This document shows positions 5,269-8,115 of a stretch of 8,115 nucleotides of DNA, piece after piece. The stretch spans positions 1 to 8,115 of the forward strand of contig JBGPKK010000205.1 in the NCBI GenBank assembly GCA_041485905.1, in the 5' to 3' direction. Position 1 is the first letter of the stretch, and each line of letters opens with the position of its first letter. The notes under the pieces were generated by a model. It had not been told where the DNA came from, did no database searches, and saw only the letters and a program-made list of their open reading frames with translations. Made by a program: the position numbers and the translations under genes. Source of the stretch: JAHFUI01 sp041485905 (lineage in GTDB: Bacteria; Acidobacteriota; Vicinamibacteria; Vicinamibacterales; CAVVIG01).

Positions 5269-5730
5269 ATGCGTACTCGACTCTTGAGGCGGCTCCGCGA
5301 TTCGAAAGGCGCCACGCTGGTCGAAGCAGCGATTATCACGCCGCTGCTCCTGCTGCTGACGTTCTCGGCGATCGACTTCGCGACGCTGTTCTTTGTAAAT
5401 CTGTCGCTGCAGAACGGCGTCAATCAGGCGACGCGCTTCGCCATCACGGGCAATCTGATGCCGGGCCTTAACCGGGAAAACTCCATTCGGACGGCCATGC
5501 GGCAAAACACGCCGACTCTGACGCTCGCCGACAACGCGTTTACCTTCAGCCATCTTTCACCCGGCGCGGGCGGTTGGGCGGGGGGGAGCGGAGCGCCGAG
5601 CGACATCGAGAAGGTCACGGTCGATTACACGTGGCAAATCATGACCCCGCTGCTCCGGCCGTTTTTTCCAAACGGCCTGGTCAATTTCAGGGTCGAGTCG
5701 TCGATGAAGAACGAAAGCCTGTTCCAATGA
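5269..5730 (+). CDS. tadE: TadE-like pseudopilin
   Basis: This gene encodes 153 residues. A short basic N-terminus (residues 1-13) is followed by a prepilin-like site at Gly14 with GATLVEAA, placing Glu19 at the +5 position. A hydrophobic helix runs from about 20 to 45. This is the TadE-family pattern: a minor pseudopilin cut by the CpaA-type peptidase and needed for pilus assembly in studied Tad systems. The rest (46-153) is an exported domain without recognised motifs; it includes a Gly-rich patch at about 99-107. GGGAG at 5257-5261, seven bases before ATG, supports the start. It follows the secretin stop by 11 bases, and its stop overlaps the next gene by four bases (ATGA). Confidence 0.88.
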   Translation: MRTRLLRRLRDSKGATLVEAAIITPLLLLLTFSAIDFATLFFVNLSLQNGVNQATRFAITGNLMPGLNRENSIRTAMRQNTPTLTLADNAFTFSHLSPGAGGWAGGSGAPSDIEKVTVDYTWQIMTPLLRPFFPNGLVNFRVESSMKNESLFQ

Positions 5731-6320
5731 CCAGACGATTCTTTGTGCCGACGCGTCAGGACAGCGGACAGAGCATGGTCGAATTTGCTCTGATTCTGCC
5801 CCTTGTCCTGGTGATCGTGCTCGGAGTCGTCGAGGTGGGGTACGTGCTGCTCGATCAGCAGATTGTGACCAGGCTGACCCGGGAAGGCTCGAACCTGATT
5901 TCCCGCGACACCACTCTTCAGGATGCGGCCACGGCCATGAGCAGCATGAGCAGTCGGCCGGTGAATTTCGCGGCCAGCTCGAAAATGATTTTCTCCGTGA
6001 TCAAAAAGGGCGCGACCACCGGGTCGACCAACTACGACAAGCTGGTCCTGTACCAACGCTACGAGTACGGAAGCTTCTCGGGCCAGAGTCAGCTGCAAAC
6101 GAGGGGCAGCGGCTCGTTTGGGGCAGGCCCCGACTTTCGGGCCGCCAACTCCGACAACGATGCGAGTCTGCAGGTGACGAATCTGCCGGCCAATCTGGTC
6201 GCTGCCCGTGGAGGGATGATCTACGTCACCGAAGTGTTCTCCAGGCACCCTCTGATCACGCCCTTCGATCGGCTCGGGGTGACGGTACCGCAAACCCTGT
6301 ATTCGATTGCGTACTTCTAG
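5727..6320 (+). CDS. TadE/TadF-family pseudopilin
   Basis: This gene encodes 197 residues from the ATG that overlaps the stop of the preceding tadE (ATGA), a sign of coupled translation. The N-terminus is basic. The prepilin-like motif is GQSMVEFAL, with Gly14 and Glu19 at +5, followed by a hydrophobic helix at about 20-43. The remainder (44-197) is a polar exported domain rich in Ser, Gly and Asn with no motif I recognise. The frame is open back to 5574, but that part overlaps the first tadE and reads as non-coding. Whether it corresponds to TadE or TadF of other systems cannot be settled here; the pair together most likely fills both roles. Confidence 0.85.
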   Translation: MTRRFFVPTRQDSGQSMVEFALILPLVLVIVLGVVEVGYVLLDQQIVTRLTREGSNLISRDTTLQDAATAMSSMSSRPVNFAASSKMIFSVIKKGATTGSTNYDKLVLYQRYEYGSFSGQSQLQTRGSGSFGAGPDFRAANSDNDASLQVTNLPANLVAARGGMIYVTEVFSRHPLITPFDRLGVTVPQTLYSIAYF

Positions 6321-6362
6321 CGCCGGAGACGTGTGGTGGAGCTTTCTGAAAGGGCCACGGCA

Positions 6363-7811
6363 ATGACCAGGCACAGACGCGATTCTGTTTTCTCCAGCGA
6401 AACGGGCGTTGCTCTCATTTATATGGCGGTGATCCTGACGGGATTGCTGCTCTTCACCGGTCTTGCCGTCGATTCCGGCAGGGCCTACGTGGTGAAGACC
6501 CAGTTGACCAAGGCGGCGGACGGGGCGGCGCTGGGCGCGGCACGTCATCTCAACAGCGGAGACCCGCAGGGCGAGGCGACGCGGATCTTCAAGGCCAACT
6601 TTGCTCCCGGGTTCATGGGGACGTCTTTGACGCCGGACCCGACAGCGAATCCGGGTTTTTTTGCGTTGCGAACCGATGACGCCAGGGGCGTCAACATTGT
6701 CACCATCACCGCCTCGGCGGTTCTGCCCACGACCTTCATGAGGCTCGGCAATATCAATCAGGTCACGGTCGGCAGCCTCGGGGAGGCCACGCGAAGGATG
6801 GTGGACCTGTCCCTCGTGCTGGACGTGTCGAGCTCGATTGGCTCGAAGTGGCCTGCGGTCCACGATGCGGCCGTCAGTTTCATCGATGCGTTCGACGGAG
6901 CCCACGATCGCGTCTCGCTGCTGACGTTCGGGAACGGAGCGCACGTGATCGATCCCATGCCCTCGAGTCGCGGGTTTGCGAAGACCACGGTCATGGGTGA
7001 CGTGCCCGGTCCGCTTCCGGGCGGCAGCACCGCCATGGTGGAAGGCCTGTATCGGGGGTGGGACGAGCTCAGGGCGGTTCCAAGCGGTCAGCAGTCGAAT
7101 TTTCGAGTGATCGTGCTGTTCACGGACGGAGCGTCCAACAGCGTTCCCGGCATTTATGACGCGTCGCCGGGGGTAGCGAAGGGACTGAGAACGTACGACT
7201 TCCCGAAAAACAATCCAGATCCCGACGGCCAGACCTGGAACAATCCGACGATCGCGGGTCTGTATGACACGGACAGCGGCGCCGCAAGCCCCTCGTACAG
7301 CCTGACAGTCGCGAACTGGAACGATCCGACCACCCTTCCGCTCGTGCAGTACTTGCCGTTAGCGAGCTTCCACTCGCACCACCGAAGCTCCGGCATCCCC
7401 ACATCCTTTCCGTTGCAGACGTCGGCGTTGACCGTGAACGGTGCGGCGCAATCCAGCATTCGAGGATTGAGGCAGAAAAACGTCGGCACCGGGCGATATC
7501 CCGCCCAGGTGTTCAACATCAACAACGCCGCCAGGAATCTCCTGGAGATCATCGCCGACCAGGCGCGGAACGATAACGGCGACTACCGCATCCGCATTTT
7601 CACGATCGGGATGGGCGACCTGGTCAAATACAACCTCGGGACGATGCCGGAAAAGCCCGAGGACATTCTCATGCGCATCTCCAACGACAAGCGCTCGCCG
7701 GACTTCAACAACGCTCAGCTCGAAGGCAAGTACTACTTCGCGGCCACTGAAGCAGACGTGGGTCCCGCGTTTCAGGCCTTGCAGAACCAGATCATTCGTT
7801 TGACCAAGTAG
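6363..7811 (+). CDS. tadG: TadG-like protein with von Willebrand factor A domain
   Basis: This gene encodes 482 residues. The N-terminal TadG-like segment is about 13-65, with membrane helix IYMAVILTGLLLFTGLAVD and the conserved GRAYVVKTQLTKAADGAAL region; no Glu is found at +5 after Gly15. The VWA domain starts at about 149. Its metal-ion-dependent adhesion site looks complete: DVSSS (Asp154, Ser156, Ser158), Thr223 in GGSTAM and Asp255 in FTDGASN. The last strand, IRIFTIGMG, comes only at about 410-418, so about 130-140 residues (roughly 258-395) are inserted between these core elements. The insert is rich in Pro, Asn, Ser and aromatic residues. The role is probably envelope anchoring, adhesion or assembly of the pilus. 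ATG at 6363 has AAGGG eight bases upstream; GTG at 6333, with GGAG before it, would add 10 residues and cannot be excluded. Confidence 0.87.
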   Translation: MTRHRRDSVFSSETGVALIYMAVILTGLLLFTGLAVDSGRAYVVKTQLTKAADGAALGAARHLNSGDPQGEATRIFKANFAPGFMGTSLTPDPTANPGFFALRTDDARGVNIVTITASAVLPTTFMRLGNINQVTVGSLGEATRRMVDLSLVLDVSSSIGSKWPAVHDAAVSFIDAFDGAHDRVSLLTFGNGAHVIDPMPSSRGFAKTTVMGDVPGPLPGGSTAMVEGLYRGWDELRAVPSGQQSNFRVIVLFTDGASNSVPGIYDASPGVAKGLRTYDFPKNNPDPDGQTWNNPTIAGLYDTDSGAASPSYSLTVANWNDPTTLPLVQYLPLASFHSHHRSSGIPTSFPLQTSALTVNGAAQSSIRGLRQKNVGTGRYPAQVFNINNAARNLLEIIADQARNDNGDYRIRIFTIGMGDLVKYNLGTMPEKPEDILMRISNDKRSPDFNNAQLEGKYYFAATEADVGPAFQALQNQIIRLTK

Positions 7812-7824
7812 CAGATTCGACACC

Positions 7825-8115
7825 ATGGCACAGCTCGCGGCACAGATCATTTCGAAGGACGAAGAGTTCCAACGACAGGCCGGACGTCTGTTGAGGGCGG
7901 GGCCGACGCCCATCAGCCTGATCGACGACCGGGCGGCGCGTGACGGCGCGCCGCCGGATCTCGTCATCGTGGATCTGCGAAGCGACGCGTTGTCGATGAT
8001 GCCGAGCATCGAGCGAGTGCGCGCGGCGTCGCCCGGGGCCGGCATTTTCGCCATCGCCCTGGCCGCCGATTCGGATCTGATTCTTCAGGCCATGCGCGCC
8101 GGCGCGAACGAATTC
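7825..8115 (+). CDS. cpaE: CpaE/TadZ pilus localisation ATPase, N-terminal part (runs off the window)
   Basis: Ninety-seven codons from ATG are open to the right edge. The visible part is the atypical receiver domain found at the N-terminus of CpaE/TadZ proteins. Strand 3 reads PDLVIVD with Asp50 in the phospho-acceptor place, and the segment from about 84 on (LILQAMRAGANEF) is characteristic of the family just before the MinD/ParA-like ATPase domain. That ATPase part, with its Walker motifs, lies outside the window, so activity cannot be judged. In Tad systems this cytoplasmic protein places the pilus machine at its site in the cell. It begins 13 bases after the TadG-like stop, without a strong ribosome-binding site. 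The motor ATPase gene (cpaF/tadA) would be expected next. Confidence 0.85.
   Translation, partial: MAQLAAQIISKDEEFQRQAGRLLRAGPTPISLIDDRAARDGAPPDLVIVDLRSDALSMMPSIERVRAASPGAGIFAIALAADSDLILQAMRAGANEF

Noticed and set aside
5625..6944. Minus-strand frame of 439 codons opposite the TadE/TadG genes
   Set aside because: Its composition is rich in Arg, His, Gly and Asp without hydrophobic cores; it spans three genes on the other strand that have clear family motifs.
7359..8054. Minus-strand frame of 231 codons opposite the TadG-like end and CpaE start
   Set aside because: It crosses two real plus-strand genes and their spacer, and has no recognisable motif.
1..8115. RNA genes, CRISPR arrays, insertion sequences, attachment sites
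   Set aside because: I saw no tRNA or rRNA-like sequence, no spaced repeat array, no transposase frame and no terminal inverted repeats. The only repeats are the flp duplication and the ACTGG motif.

Overview
The window is most of the front half of a Flp/Tad (tight adherence, type IVc) pilus locus on the plus strand. A small divergent operon lies on its left. The DNA is uniformly GC-rich, with strong G/C preference at third codon positions and short spacers or overlaps between genes. The gene order and protein style suggest a Gram-negative soil-type bacterium. Acidobacteriota (Vicinamibacteria-like) is my best guess, but this is inference from general resemblance. An outer-membrane secretin gene does show that the cell has an outer membrane.

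Layout. Positions 1-526 (minus): a receiver-like protein that lost its phospho-acceptor aspartate, cut by the window edge. Positions 531-818 (minus): a small protein with two predicted membrane segments, 4 bp upstream of the first in the same operon. Positions 819-1223: a divergent control region with a well-formed sigma-54 promoter at 1111-1126 pointing to the pilus genes. Positions 1224-1911: three small Flp prepilin genes; the first two are a recent tandem duplication, the third is divergent and follows an intergenic hairpin made of repeated ACTGGGGACTGG. Positions 1922-2407: prepilin peptidase (CpaA/TadV). Positions 2418-3287: CpaB/RcpC. Positions 3287-5257: the secretin CpaC/RcpA, with an unusual C-terminal tail of about 220 residues (Pro/Ala-rich linker, then a long charged helix). 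Positions 5269-7811: two TadE-like pseudopilins and a TadG-like von Willebrand factor A protein. Positions 7825-8115: the start of CpaE/TadZ, cut by the right edge.

How it works together. Flp subunits are made with a short leader, cut by the CpaA aspartic peptidase after a glycine, and assembled into a thin pilus. The pilus leaves through the CpaC secretin, which CpaB helps to organise. TadE-like pseudopilins and TadG are envelope accessory proteins, and CpaE/TadZ is the cytoplasmic localisation ATPase. The motor ATPase (CpaF/TadA) and platform proteins (TadB, TadC) are not in the window and would be expected to the right of CpaE. All plus-strand genes from 1224 onward read as one operon, probably under sigma-54.

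I do not see a wholly new system here. The parts most worth a second look are the secretin tail, the sigma-54 promoter on a flp operon, the flp duplication with its neighbouring hairpin repeat, the large insertion in the TadG VWA domain, and the divergent pair carrying a degenerate receiver.
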